Below are positions 8,207-17,644 of a stretch of 64,000 nt of DNA, in pieces; within the stretch, counting starts at the first letter, position 1, and every line of letters begins with the position of its first letter. The stretch lies in assembly GCF_031312535.1 (NCBI RefSeq), contig NZ_CP133594.1, positions 2,337,934 through 2,401,933 on the forward strand. The letters are read 5' to 3'. The notes beneath the pieces are model-generated. The model had not been told where the DNA came from. It saw nothing but the letters and a program-made list of their open reading frames with translations, and ran no database searches. Made by a program: the position numbers and the translations under genes. This DNA comes from Methanolobus mangrovi. GTDB taxonomy: Archaea > Halobacteriota > Methanosarcinia > Methanosarcinales > Methanosarcinaceae.

Positions 8207-9553
8207 TTAGTACCATATTCTCAGTATTCCGGCATCTGTTCCCACACCCATGGCAACACTGTTATTTGCCAGTGTTACAGCTGCAATATTGGTATTAAGA
8301 GCTCCATCAAGAAGTAGATGCCCTTGCATATGAATGCCTGTCTCATTATGTTCCAGTATAGTCAATTCCCTGAAATCCTGAGTTGGAACAAGCAATTCGA
8401 AACGAGTATCATTGTCAAAGTTTCCTGCAACTGCCATGTCCAGGTCTCTTGATCCGGACATATGGGAGCTATAACCTGAAAGACCTGACATTACTGTCAG
8501 TTCATCCTCATTCAGCTGGTAGAATTCCACGATACCTTCAATATGTGGTGTGAGTACACCTGCTATCTCAATTTCTTCATTTGGTCCAAAAGGTGCAACG
8601 GCTATCTGATGTCTCCATCTATATCCATTGCCTGTAGTCGGCCCTGATGCCATAATATTTCCTTTGTCATCAAAAACCACATGTCTTGAGCCATCTTCTG
8701 CATTGCTCAGGGTAACAATTATCTCACGTATCCCGTCACCATCAAGGTCAGTCCAGATAGGTGCAATTCCTTCAATAACATCCCCTTCGGGAACAGTGAT
8801 AATTCTAGTAATTGCAGGTGTTCCTGCAGTTTCGACAAGTGTAATGCCCGAAGCCTCTATAATGTCACCCAGCACTCCATGTTTATAATCTTCAGTTGGA
8901 CCTGTCAGTAGCAGTATTCTCTCATCCTCATCCAACAGCAGGCGTGCATCGGGAAGGGCATTGACTTCAAGACGTGCTGATTCCCTGTCATTCACTCTGA
9001 ATACCAGGTCACCTGATGTTTCTATAAAAACAGTCCTTCCTGAGCTTGAAAGGACAACCGGGTGGCTTAGAAGTGATTCATTCCACAGCCCTGGTGCAAG
9101 TAAAAATGCTTCATCGTTCTTGATCATAAGTATTGGAGGGCTGTCTGCATGAATTTTAGCAGGACTTATGTTCACTTTGCCGATGTCACCATTGGAAAGC
9201 TCAAAGGCTTCTACTGCACCGTCATCGAGCACCACGGCCCAGATGCTTCCGTTGTTTGAAGCTGCTGAAATAACCCATTCAGGTTTGCCTGATAGCTCCA
9301 CATCCGTGTAATCTGCACTCAGCAGATCCATATTGCCTCGCACTACCCTGTTCCCGTCTGGCTGCAGGTACGTGTATGCAAGTGTGAAAGGTGTTCTGTA
9401 ATTGAAAGTACAGTAATCACAGTCCAGTATCTCCTCAGGTATTGTGACCTCTTTTTGAGTGTCCTGTGTACCATTAATCGCTATGGCAATGAGGACAATG
9501 ACTGCGAGCATTCCAAGAAGTATGAACATCATATTGCGGTTCCCAGCCATCAT
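8207..9553 (-). CDS. Membrane-anchored beta-propeller (FG-GAP/VCBS-like) protein
   Basis: A 448-residue protein with one N-terminal membrane helix (MFILLGMLAVIVLIAIAI, about residues 9-26) and a large presumably extracellular domain. Calcium-loop-like repeats such as DLDGDGIREIIVTL and NFDNDTRFELLVP are typical of FG-GAP/VCBS propeller blades. A cysteine pair DCDYC lies just after the membrane helix. ATG 9553 is chosen because it overlaps the ATPase stop as ATGA, so the two genes are translationally coupled; a longer frame would run into the ATPase. Function is unknown; coupling suggests a surface partner of the ATPase. Confidence 0.7.
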   Translation of the reverse strand: MMAGNRNMMFILLGMLAVIVLIAIAINGTQDTQKEVTIPEEILDCDYCTFNYRTPFTLAYTYLQPDGNRVVRGNMDLLSADYTDVELSGKPEWVISAASNNGSIWAVVLDDGAVEAFELSNGDIGKVNISPAKIHADSPPILMIKNDEAFLLAPGLWNESLLSHPVVLSSSGRTVFIETSGDLVFRVNDRESARLEVNALPDARLLLDEDERILLLTGPTEDYKHGVLGDIIEASGITLVETAGTPAITRIITVPEGDVIEGIAPIWTDLDGDGIREIIVTLSNAEDGSRHVVFDDKGNIMASGPTTGNGYRWRHQIAVAPFGPNEEIEIAGVLTPHIEGIVEFYQLNEDELTVMSGLSGYSSHMSGSRDLDMAVAGNFDNDTRFELLVPTQDFRELTILEHNETGIHMQGHLLLDGALNTNIAAVTLANNSVAMGVGTDAGILRIWY

Positions 9554-12231
9554 ATGGTTTTGACACTCCTTGTGATGTATTTTAGTCCCTCTGCACAGAG
9601 GAACGTAATGAAAGCAACTCCGATAGGCATAATCCACTCTCCTGCGGACAGTGGCAGCAATCCGAATGCTTCGTTCAGGTGAGGAATATACATGACTGAC
9701 ATAGTTGCAAAGAAGGTCGCCAGAACACCTGCTATCATGAGCTTGTTAGTGAAAATACCTATACTTAATACAGAACGTTCAAGTGACCTGAAAGCCAGCG
9801 GTATGAAAAGTATCATGCTGACTACGGTTGCAAAGGTGAGTGTTCTTGCCATGACTGTATTGCTTGCCGGGTCACTCAGGGCAAAGACAAGGAAAGATGC
9901 TATTCCCATAATGAATGCCAGAGTAATTACCAAGAATAAGTTCCTCTTTTTCAGGAAACTATCATTAGGGTCACGGGGTGGCCTTTTCATAATTCCGTCT
10001 GCTGCGGGGTCCAGTCCCAGTGAGATTGCAGGCATTATCTCATTGAACATATTGATGAAAAGTATTTGCAGTGCCAGCAGCGGTATGAGATCAAAGCCAA
10101 GAAGGCTGATTCCTGCCATGATGAGAATTATCAGGGTGAAGTTCCTTGATATAAGATATGTTATGAACTTCTCGATGTTGTTATAAATAGTTCGCCCACC
10201 CTTGACAGCTTCAACAATGGTGGCAAAGTTGTCATCCTGAAGTATCATTACACTGGATTCTTTTGCAACATCAGTACCCTTTATTCCCATGGCGATACCG
10301 ATATCTGCTTTTTTAAGTGCAGGTGCATCATTGACACCATCGCCTGTCATGGCAACGATATGTCCTTTTTTCTGCAGGGCATCAACTATCCTGAGTTTCT
10401 GCTCTGGCATTGTCCTGGCATAAACATTGATATTCTCAACAATAATTGAAAACTCTTCGTCGTTGAGTTCTTCAAGCTCGTCACCCGTAACTGCACAGTC
10501 GGCTGCTATGCGCTGAAGTTTCTCATCGTCATAGATTCCGCATCCCTGTTTGCCTTCAAAGAGTCCGATACTTCTGCCAATAGCCTTTGCAGTCTCCTGG
10601 TTATCTCCGGTTATCATGATGACTTGAATACCAGCATTCCTGCACATTTCTACTGCAGTTTTTACTTCTTCACGTGGCGGGTCTATCATGGCAACAAGTC
10701 CGAGGAAGGTCATTTCCTTTTCAAAGTCACCATCAAGGCCATGCTCCGGAGTCTCTTTACATGCAACCGCAAGCACACGATAGGCTGAACTTGCAAATTC
10801 AAGGTTCTTCTCCAGTATTGCTTCCGTATCCTGTTGTGTAATGGTGTATAATTCCCCGTTCTTCTCAATGCTCCTGCATTTTGGGAGAACAAACTCCGGT
10901 GCTCCTTTTGTGAATGAGATTGTTCCACTGCCGGTGCTGTGGATAGTTGTCATTATTTTCCTTTCTGAGGTGAAAACTATCTCCTCAACCATAGCATATT
11001 CTTTTTCTAGTTCGTCCTTCCAAAGGTCTGCTTTTGCAGCGGCAACGGTGAGTGCTATTTCTGTAGGGTCCCCGACAACCTCCCATTTGTCCTGTCTTTT
11101 TTCGATGGCAGAGTTATTACACAGTGCAATAGCTTTAAGCAGTTTTAAGGAAGTCTCTTCTTCCGTCACATCAACCCGGTCACCCCTTTTCTGGAACTCT
11201 CCTTTTGGCACGTATCCTGCCCCTGTCAGTTCAAGTGCGTTCCCGCTGACGAATATCTTTTCCACGGTCATCTCGTTCTTGGTTAAGGTACCTGTTTTAT
11301 CCGTACATATGACCGTTGTGGAGCCGAGAGTCTCAACAGCAAGCATCTTTCTGATAATGGCATTGTGACCCGCCATTTTTTTCATACCATAGGCAAGGGT
11401 TATTGTAAGTGTAAGCGGCAATCCTTCAGGTACTGCTGCCACAGCAAGTGCAAGGGATATTAAAAGCATATCAGCAAATGGAGCTCCAATGGCAATACCA
11501 ATTGCAAAAGTGATTGCAGAGGCAAGTATTGCAAGTATTGCAAGTGTCAGGGATAATTTTGTAATCTTCACCTGCAGGGGCGTATCCTCGCTTTTTGTCT
11601 GTATGAGGCTGGCGATCTTTCCTATCTGTGTCTGCATTCCCGTAGCTGTGACCAGTGCCTTGCATTTTCCATGTACCAGCTGGGTGCCGGCAAAGATACT
11701 CTCGTTCCCTATTTTTCCGACCGGTACACTTTCCCCGGTCAGGGCAGATTCATCCAATCTCAGGGCAACAGTATCAAAGAGGACCGCATCTGCAGGAACC
11801 TTGTCCCCGGTTTCCAGAACAAGTATGTCTCCGGGAACTATCTCTGTTGTGAGTATCTTCCGGAGTTTCCGGTCCCGGATGACCGTTGTTTCGGGCTGTA
11901 CTATACTTTTGAGGGCTTCCATTGCTTTTTCGGCCCTGTACTCCTGTATAAAACCAAGTACTATAACAACAGCAATTGTGAACATTATTACCCAGAAATC
12001 AATGGTCTCATTGATTATCAGGGAAATTACAGCCGCAGCCATGAGCACCCAGACTATCAGGTTCACGAATTGTCCGGCAAAGACCTTCAATGCCGTAGTT
12101 TTTTCCTTCTCCTCAAGTTCATTCTTTCCGTATTTCTGTAACCTTTCAAGGGCTTCCTGATTGGAAAGTCCTGTTTCGGAGCTCTCAAGGTCTGTGAATA
12201 TTTCTTCGATTCCCACGGGTACATTTCCCAC
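9550..12231 (-). CDS. P2-type cation-transporting ATPase (Ca2+ or Na+-like)
   Basis: An 893-residue P-type ATPase that pumps cations across the membrane by phosphorylating the Asp in ICTDKTGTLTKNEM. An N-terminal cation-ATPase domain is followed by the TGES actuator motif (DESALTGESVPVGK), the M4 motif VAAVPEGLPLTLTI typical of P2A/P2B Ca2+ pumps, the hinge TGDGVNDAPALKKADIGIAMG, and a C-terminal membrane domain with FNEIMPAISLGLDP. The length fits bacterial and archaeal PMR1-like pumps. Ion specificity, Ca2+ versus Na+/K+, is not settled by these motifs. It starts 53 bases upstream of the PfkB gene end and is coupled to the propeller protein. Confidence 0.93.
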   Translation of the reverse strand: MGNVPVGIEEIFTDLESSETGLSNQEALERLQKYGKNELEEKEKTTALKVFAGQFVNLIVWVLMAAAVISLIINETIDFWVIMFTIAVVIVLGFIQEYRAEKAMEALKSIVQPETTVIRDRKLRKILTTEIVPGDILVLETGDKVPADAVLFDTVALRLDESALTGESVPVGKIGNESIFAGTQLVHGKCKALVTATGMQTQIGKIASLIQTKSEDTPLQVKITKLSLTLAILAILASAITFAIGIAIGAPFADMLLISLALAVAAVPEGLPLTLTITLAYGMKKMAGHNAIIRKMLAVETLGSTTVICTDKTGTLTKNEMTVEKIFVSGNALELTGAGYVPKGEFQKRGDRVDVTEEETSLKLLKAIALCNNSAIEKRQDKWEVVGDPTEIALTVAAAKADLWKDELEKEYAMVEEIVFTSERKIMTTIHSTGSGTISFTKGAPEFVLPKCRSIEKNGELYTITQQDTEAILEKNLEFASSAYRVLAVACKETPEHGLDGDFEKEMTFLGLVAMIDPPREEVKTAVEMCRNAGIQVIMITGDNQETAKAIGRSIGLFEGKQGCGIYDDEKLQRIAADCAVTGDELEELNDEEFSIIVENINVYARTMPEQKLRIVDALQKKGHIVAMTGDGVNDAPALKKADIGIAMGIKGTDVAKESSVMILQDDNFATIVEAVKGGRTIYNNIEKFITYLISRNFTLIILIMAGISLLGFDLIPLLALQILFINMFNEIMPAISLGLDPAADGIMKRPPRDPNDSFLKKRNLFLVITLAFIMGIASFLVFALSDPASNTVMARTLTFATVVSMILFIPLAFRSLERSVLSIGIFTNKLMIAGVLATFFATMSVMYIPHLNEAFGLLPLSAGEWIMPIGVAFITFLCAEGLKYITRSVKTI

Positions 12232-12284
12232 TGTATTTACTCCCTGTCCACTTTGTCAATATAATTGAATTATCAGTATTGGTA

Positions 12285-13217
12285 TTATATCTTTTTTAAA
12301 GAGATGGCAAAATCATTGGATATGTAGTTCTCAGTGCTCATGCAGACCCGGGACGCAAAGTCAGTGGCTTTTGCTATTATTTCATCCCACATTTGTTCCG
12401 AAACACAGCCTATATCTCTTATTTTCCTTGAATGCAACATGTAAACAATGCCTGCATTGAAACTGTCACCTGCGCCAACGGTGCTAACTGTTTCTATAAC
12501 AGGGACTTTGTAGTATTTTGAAAAAGAAGGTGTCTTCAGGTACACACCGTTGGAACTGGAAGTGTAGATAAGGAATTTGCAGCCATTCATCTTGATAAAA
12601 TCATATGCTTCATCTGAATTCATGCACCCATGTATCATCCTCATGTCTTCATCCGAGGCTCTTACAATGTCTGAATATGCTATGTTTTCAGATATCATGG
12701 GCTTTATCTCCTCAAGAAGTGGAAGCTGCGATGGCCTGAAATTAGGGTCGTAAAGAATAGTTGAACTGGCATTCTTTGCAGAATTGATGAGTTCCTCAAG
12801 TCTGGTTCTGACTTCTTTTGTTACAGCCAGTATGGATCCGAACATTACAATATCCCCCGGACCAAAGGAGGGAATACTAGTCATGAAACGCTCTTGCGGA
12901 AAGTCTTCGTAGAAATCATACGTTGCATCGTTCCTGTCGTTTAGAAAAGCAAGTGAAAGTGGTGAACTTCCTTCATACAGGTAGAGATGCTCTGTTGATA
13001 CGTTGTTCTCCCTGAGAAATTCGTATATTATATTTCCAACGTTGTCGTGAGCAAACTCACTGATGAATGAAACCGGAACATTTGCCCGTCCAAGTGAGAT
13101 AGAACTATTGAGCATAGCTCCTCCGGGGCAGGCAGAAACCGGCTTGCCTTTATTGAAAAGAATATCATAGAAGGTTTCACTGATTGCAAAGACGCGGGTT
13201 ATGGTTACACCTGCCAT
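12285..13217 (-). CDS. PfkB-family carbohydrate kinase
   Basis: A 310-residue ribokinase/fructokinase-type sugar kinase. The N-terminal CPGGAMLNSSISLGRANVPV is the glycine-rich substrate loop and VSTVGAGDSFNAGIVYML near residue 250 carries the catalytic Asp and anion hole of PfkB signature 2. The closest resemblance is to fructokinases, but sugar specificity cannot be read. The PAS protein gene ends only 7 bases upstream on the same strand, so they form a probable two-gene unit. Confidence 0.88.
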   Translation of the reverse strand: MAGVTITRVFAISETFYDILFNKGKPVSACPGGAMLNSSISLGRANVPVSFISEFAHDNVGNIIYEFLRENNVSTEHLYLYEGSSPLSLAFLNDRNDATYDFYEDFPQERFMTSIPSFGPGDIVMFGSILAVTKEVRTRLEELINSAKNASSTILYDPNFRPSQLPLLEEIKPMISENIAYSDIVRASDEDMRMIHGCMNSDEAYDFIKMNGCKFLIYTSSSNGVYLKTPSFSKYYKVPVIETVSTVGAGDSFNAGIVYMLHSRKIRDIGCVSEQMWDEIIAKATDFASRVCMSTENYISNDFAISLKKI

Positions 13218-13224
13218 TTTCAGG

Positions 13225-13758
13225 CTACTTCTTATCGGTTATATCTTCCAGAACTCCCTGATAATAGATGACCTTTCCATTTTCATCTCTCATGATGGCA
13301 GTTCTTTCCTCTACGACTCTGACATAGCCTTTTTTAGTTCTGATTCTGTATGTCTGCCTGAAATCACTTGCACCTTCCAGTGCGTTCTCTGTGAGTTCAA
13401 GATATACACGGTCAAAATCATCCGGATGGATAAGGTCTTTGAATGTGATTTTGCCTGAAGTGAGATCTTCTACCTTGTACCCGAAAGATTCTATTCCCTC
13501 TGAAATGAATTCTACCGGAGCATCTTCCTTCGGGCTGCGCAGAAATGCTATTACTCTGGTGTTGTTCACAAGTCCCTCAAGTGCTCTGATGCGAAGCTCC
13601 ATCTTTTTCTGCACATCAATTAATTCCCCATCGCACTTCACAGTATCCTGATTGCTGTCTTCTTTCAGGCTATCTTCTTTTCTGTTATTATTGCCAAACT
13701 TGCCAAACCCTGTATTCTGACTGATAGTAACCCCTCCGGTTTTGGATGATAATATCAA
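13225..13758 (-). CDS. Stand-alone PAS domain protein
   Basis: A 177-residue protein with a low-complexity polar N-terminus (residues 1-45), a short helical linker and one PAS/PAC domain from about residue 65 to the end. PAS-fold features include APVEFISEGIESFGYKVEDL, FKDLIHPDDFDRVY and the PAC strand VIYYQGVLEDITDKK. No kinase, HTH or other output module is present, so it must signal through a partner. The ligand or redox cofactor is unknown. It probably leads the PfkB kinase operon. Confidence 0.8.
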   Translation of the reverse strand: MILSSKTGGVTISQNTGFGKFGNNNRKEDSLKEDSNQDTVKCDGELIDVQKKMELRIRALEGLVNNTRVIAFLRSPKEDAPVEFISEGIESFGYKVEDLTSGKITFKDLIHPDDFDRVYLELTENALEGASDFRQTYRIRTKKGYVRVVEERTAIMRDENGKVIYYQGVLEDITDKK

Positions 13759-13822
13759 TTAATTATCTGGTTCAATAAATTATCTCATTCACTAATTTAA
13801 GTAATTGTTGTCCTGGGCATTT

Positions 13823-14995
13823 CTACTCGGATACTGTTAATCCTCTTTCCTTGTACCTGATAGACATTTCCAGTAATATGGGACTGATTATTATGGATAT
13901 GACAACCATTAGTACAATGGCAGAAAATACTTCATTGCTTATTATGCCAAGTTCCTTGCCGATGGCAATGACCACAAGTTCCACTCCTGCGCGTGGCATC
14001 ATTCCTATTCCGAATATCAGACTATCCATGGAACTAAAACCCACAAGTTTTGTGCCAATGAATCCTCCGATAAGCTTTCCCGAAAGTGCAAGTACGATAA
14101 CAAGGATAGCAAAGGTGCCTGCGGTGTATAGTACTTCAGTCTCTACGGAAAGTCCGATGAAAGCAAAGAAAAGTGGAGTGAAAAATCCATAGGCAATACC
14201 GCTGACCTTTTTCTGTACGGCCTCTATCTTTGCAAGAGGCAGGTCTGAAAGAAGCACACCGCCGAAAAAAGCACCAATAACAGCATGGAGCCCGAATCTT
14301 TCTGACAGGTATGCAGAGAACAGTGCAATGAGCAGTACAAAGGAGAACAGTGATTCTTTAGTGTGCATTTTTTGTATGTGCTCAAAGAGGCGTGGGAAAA
14401 GTTTCCATCCCATAAAACCCATAATGAGCATGAATGCCAGTATCTGTCCTAGAATTCCAAGTATGTGAATACCTGACGGGAATTCGTTGAGTGTTGCAAT
14501 GGACACAACAATGGACAGCAGGAATATGCCTATTATATCATCGAATATTGCTGATGTAAGCATCATGGAACCAGGTTTGCTTGACAGATAATCAGTATCT
14601 ATCAATGTTTTTACAACAACACTTATGCTTGTAGGGCTGAAAGCAACTGCCATGAAAAGGCTCTCGGTGAAACCAAAACCGAACATCTTTCCCACCATGA
14701 ATCCAAAACAAAATGCTACGAATATCTGTGACATTGTAGGGATAAGTGCGCTTGTTGATGCAGCTTTCAAATCTTTTATGTGTACTTCTTTATAGCCTGC
14801 AGTAAACAGGAGGAATATAGCTCCAAGTTCTGCAAAAAAAGCAAAAGTTTCAACATCATCAGGCTTAAAAACAAAGGCAAAGAGAAATCCGGCTCCAATT
14901 TCTCCGATTATGCCCGGTAGTCCGAATCTTTCACTGATTTCGCTGAATATTCTTGCCAGAAATAGTATGACCATTATCTGGAGAAGAGTTTCCAT
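13823..14995 (-). CDS. CPA2-family Na+(K+)/H+ antiporter
   Basis: A 390-residue integral membrane protein with about 12 helices, of the KefB/NapA-like monovalent cation:proton antiporter-2 family. Signature segments include FGLPGIIGEIGAGFLFAFVF in TM2, SPTSISVVVKTLID and TSAIFDDIIGIFLL, in which the Asp pair corresponds to the ion-binding site, and GMMPRAGVELVVIAIG. No C-terminal RCK/TrkA domain is present, unlike KefB. The CBS protein ends 6 bases upstream, so the CBS module may supply the regulatory input. Confidence 0.9.
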   Translation of the reverse strand: METLLQIMVILFLARIFSEISERFGLPGIIGEIGAGFLFAFVFKPDDVETFAFFAELGAIFLLFTAGYKEVHIKDLKAASTSALIPTMSQIFVAFCFGFMVGKMFGFGFTESLFMAVAFSPTSISVVVKTLIDTDYLSSKPGSMMLTSAIFDDIIGIFLLSIVVSIATLNEFPSGIHILGILGQILAFMLIMGFMGWKLFPRLFEHIQKMHTKESLFSFVLLIALFSAYLSERFGLHAVIGAFFGGVLLSDLPLAKIEAVQKKVSGIAYGFFTPLFFAFIGLSVETEVLYTAGTFAILVIVLALSGKLIGGFIGTKLVGFSSMDSLIFGIGMMPRAGVELVVIAIGKELGIISNEVFSAIVLMVVISIIISPILLEMSIRYKERGLTVSE

Positions 14996-15001
14996 TGGTC
15001 A

Positions 15002-15520
15002 TTATCTCCGCAACTCGTATATCTTTTTGATCAGGTCTGATTTTGAAATGACGCCAACCAGTTTTTTACCATCAACGACACACATGCGATTGATATGGTG
15101 TTTTATCATGAGATCGGCGGCTTCACAGAGGCTGGCATCGTGGGATATGGTGACGGGATGGTGAACCATAAGGGTGGCTGCTTCTTCACTCAATGCTTTT
15201 ATAGCCATCAAATGAGTATGGTGTGTTCGATGACTTCTTTCGAAAAAGAGTAATTCAAGTATATTCTCCTGGTCAATAACACCAACCAGTTCATCATCGG
15301 AATTAAGAACAGGGAAACTGTGGTACGGTGTCCTTGTCATAAGTTCTATGATATTTTCTATAGGCTCAGTGTCCCTTACAACAGTAGTTTCTTTTGACAT
15401 TATCTGGCTGATCTTAACATCAGCACAAATGTCAGACAACCTTGTCCTGTCTCTTGGGCTATCCTCTATGCCTTTTCCATTTTCCGAATTTTCCAGGCTT
15501 TCCTCTTCCTTTTCAATCAT
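15002..15520 (-). CDS. Two-CBS-domain protein upstream of the antiporter
   Basis: A 172-residue protein with an acidic N-terminus and a Bateman module of two CBS domains (about residues 35-95 and 110-170). Key stretches are ISQIMSKETTVVRDTEPIEN with HSFPVLNSDDELVGVID, and HHPVTISHDASLCEAADLM with INRMCVVDGKKLVGVIS. CBS pairs usually bind adenine nucleotides. The tight spacing to the antiporter gene suggests it controls cation exchange according to energy status; this is inference. Confidence 0.87.
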   Translation of the reverse strand: MIEKEEESLENSENGKGIEDSPRDRTRLSDICADVKISQIMSKETTVVRDTEPIENIIELMTRTPYHSFPVLNSDDELVGVIDQENILELLFFERSHRTHHTHLMAIKALSEEAATLMVHHPVTISHDASLCEAADLMIKHHINRMCVVDGKKLVGVISKSDLIKKIYELRR

Positions 15521-15605
15521 ATGGATAGGATATTGTATATGGAAAAAATAATGTTCTGGAGTATTACAACTCCAGTTTCACAGGTTAAAATTAAGGAAAT
15601 TTATT

Positions 15606-15926
15606 TTACTTTATGTAAAGTCCGCACTTGCATGAGCCGCGCATTTCAACATCTCTGGTTCTTGCAGCACATGGGCAGATGATCTTCTTGTCCTGCTCCT
15701 TATCTCCTGTTCTTTTCTGACAGAAGCAGTACCATTCTCCAAACTCTTTCTTATTGTTGCAAATGCCTTTTACAGCAGTTGTGATAACATCCCAGTCAGT
15801 ATTGAGTTTGTATCCGGTTGTTTCTGCATTTTTCTTTGACCTTTCATAGAATTCAGCTTCTAGATCATTTTCGAATCTCATGGTAACACTCTCGTTATTT
15901 TCATATAAACATTCATTTTCACTCAT
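15606..15926 (-). CDS. ftrB: Ferredoxin:thioredoxin reductase catalytic subunit-like
   Basis: A 106-residue FTR beta-type protein that passes electrons from ferredoxin through a [4Fe-4S] cluster to a disulfide. The diagnostic C-x-C pairs are present: C67-F-C69, C84-P-C86 and C99-K-C101, in the order WYCFCQ, ICPCAA and CKCGLY. This matches the plant and cyanobacterial pattern of four cluster ligands plus the active-site pair. Its start codon abuts the FprA stop, so the two are cotranscribed, linking thioredoxin reduction with oxygen detoxification. Confidence 0.9.
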   Translation of the reverse strand: MSENECLYENNESVTMRFENDLEAEFYERSKKNAETTGYKLNTDWDVITTAVKGICNNKKEFGEWYCFCQKRTGDKEQDKKIICPCAARTRDVEMRGSCKCGLYIK

Positions 15927-17138
15927 TTAAGATTTTGCATTCTCTTTTGCCATTTCGCCAAGCTTGTAACCAATCTCACGGCAAGCTTCCTTATCTTCTT
16001 CGTAAGGTCTGAATTTTACCTGCATGCTTTCCATGGCAAGTTCGAATTTTCCGCTTTCCAGTTCTTTTTCCATTCCCTTGACTGCTCCGCCGCCCCATCC
16101 GTAAGAGCCGAACAGGAAGTACTTCTTGCCTTTGGGGTGCAGTCCTTTCATGTAAGTGAGGAAACCGGATATTGTAAAGAACATGTTGTTGTTCATTGTG
16201 GGTGAGCCAATTGCAACGACTGATGCATCCATGAGTTCTTTCATGGTCAGGCTCCAATCGTTCTTTCGCAGGTGCCTCAGTCGAACTTCAACTCCTGATG
16301 CCCTTGCCCCTTCAACGAGTTCCATTGCCATTTTCTCGGTACTTCCCCACATAGTATCATAGATGACAAGCAGTTTGGGTGATGAACTCCCTTTTGCCCA
16401 CTTTCCGTATTCTTCAATTACTCTTGATACGTCCTTTCTCCAGATGATCCCATGTGCCGGAGCTATAATTTCAGGATTTACATCCAGCTCTTTCAGTTTA
16501 TCAACATATTTGAGTACCTGTGATCCGAATGGCAGAAGGATATTGGCATAGTATATGCCTGCATCTTCCATTACATCATCAACCTCATCGTCAAAACGTT
16601 TTGAAGTTGCTACATGTTGTCCGAAAGCGTCATTTGAGAAAAGTATCCTGTCTTCTTTCACATAGGTCTGCATGCTGTCCGGCCAGTGCAGCATGGTGGC
16701 TTCTATGAACATTAGAGTCCTTTTTCCAAGGCTAAGTTCATCTCCGGTCCCGACAACCTGAAGGTCCCAGTTGTCAAAGCCTTCTTCTTTGTAGTATTCG
16801 GAAAGTCCTGTTTGTCCTTTGGATGATGCAAACAACTTTGCATTGGGCGCGATGTCCATAATAGTCGATATGGAACTAGAATGGTCCATTTCGACATGGT
16901 TGGAAATAACATAGTCTATTTTTGCGGGATCGACTATCTGGCTTATACGCTTAAGCATCTCTCCTGCAAATGGTGCTTTTACTGTGTCAATGAGCGCAAT
17001 TTTCTCATCGACTACAAGGTACGCGTTATAACTTCCGCCCTTTGGAGTTTCGTATCCGTGGAAGTCGCGCAGGTTCCAGTCAACCACGCCTACCCAGTAT
17101 ATTCCTTTTGCCAGCTCAAGCGGTTTGTAATCATCCAT
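15927..17138 (-). CDS. fprA: A-type flavoprotein FprA (F420H2 oxidase type)
   Basis: A 403-residue di-iron flavoprotein. The N-terminal metallo-beta-lactamase domain carries NHVEMDHSSS, the H-x-E-x-D-H iron motif, and later histidines (MLHWPDS, APAHG). The C-terminal flavodoxin domain begins near residue 254 with LLVIYDTMWGSTEKMA, the FMN phosphate loop. In methanogens this family reduces O2 to water with F420H2. It sits between rubrerythrin and FTR in a three-gene operon, a coherent oxygen-defence cassette. Confidence 0.93.
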   Translation of the reverse strand: MDDYKPLELAKGIYWVGVVDWNLRDFHGYETPKGGSYNAYLVVDEKIALIDTVKAPFAGEMLKRISQIVDPAKIDYVISNHVEMDHSSSISTIMDIAPNAKLFASSKGQTGLSEYYKEEGFDNWDLQVVGTGDELSLGKRTLMFIEATMLHWPDSMQTYVKEDRILFSNDAFGQHVATSKRFDDEVDDVMEDAGIYYANILLPFGSQVLKYVDKLKELDVNPEIIAPAHGIIWRKDVSRVIEEYGKWAKGSSSPKLLVIYDTMWGSTEKMAMELVEGARASGVEVRLRHLRKNDWSLTMKELMDASVVAIGSPTMNNNMFFTISGFLTYMKGLHPKGKKYFLFGSYGWGGGAVKGMEKELESGKFELAMESMQVKFRPYEEDKEACREIGYKLGEMAKENAKS

Positions 17139-17155
17139 TAAAAAACTCTCCTTTA

Positions 17156-17644
17156 TTATGTCTGCATCCTGAACTCAGTTGCAGCTCCAAGTAATTCATC
17201 AATTATCTGGTAGTGTCCCCTTTCAGCGGCAGCTATCTTTTCAAAGAACAAACTCTGCTCATCGTCATCTGCTCTGTTTGCAAGCTCCATATAGAAATAT
17301 TCGCTTTTGTGTTCGAATCTCAGGGCGGCAAGAAGTATGCCTATCTCTTCAAGTTTTTCATCAGAGAATTCTTCTGTGAAAGATGCCTTGAATTTTGGAA
17401 AAGTGAACTCAACTTCAGGAATATGCTTGCTTTCCCTGAATTGCTTCAGGTATTCTGCATGCTTTTTTTCCTCGCCTGCAAGGAAAACATATAGTTTGCT
17501 GGCAGTTTCATTTTTTATTAGGGATGCTTTTTCAGCGTAATACTCCATTCCCTCTTCTTCAAGTTCTATTGCCAGGCCGATTGCCTGGTCCATCGATTTT
17601 AATTGATCAAGCTCTTCTGCGATCTCATATAGTATATCTTTCAT
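17156..17644 (-). CDS. Rubrerythrin-like ferritin-fold protein lacking rubredoxin domain
   Basis: A 162-residue four-helix-bundle protein of the rubrerythrin/ferritin-like superfamily. Di-iron type motifs occur twice: ELEEEGMEYY with GEEKKHAEYL, and RFEHKSEYFY with AAERGHYQII, each E-x(n)-E-x2-H. No C-terminal rubredoxin CxxC domain is present, so electrons for peroxide reduction must come from elsewhere, possibly FTR or thioredoxin. It is the first gene of the rbr-fprA-ftr operon, 17 bases before fprA. Confidence 0.88.
   Translation of the reverse strand: MKDILYEIAEELDQLKSMDQAIGLAIELEEEGMEYYAEKASLIKNETASKLYVFLAGEEKKHAEYLKQFRESKHIPEVEFTFPKFKASFTEEFSDEKLEEIGILLAALRFEHKSEYFYMELANRADDDEQSLFFEKIAAAERGHYQIIDELLGAATEFRMQT

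Noticed and set aside
9692-12160. Long plus-strand frames opposite the P-type ATPase, up to 223 codons
   Set aside because: They are antisense to a gene with all catalytic motifs and show Ser/Ile-rich composition typical of shadow frames.
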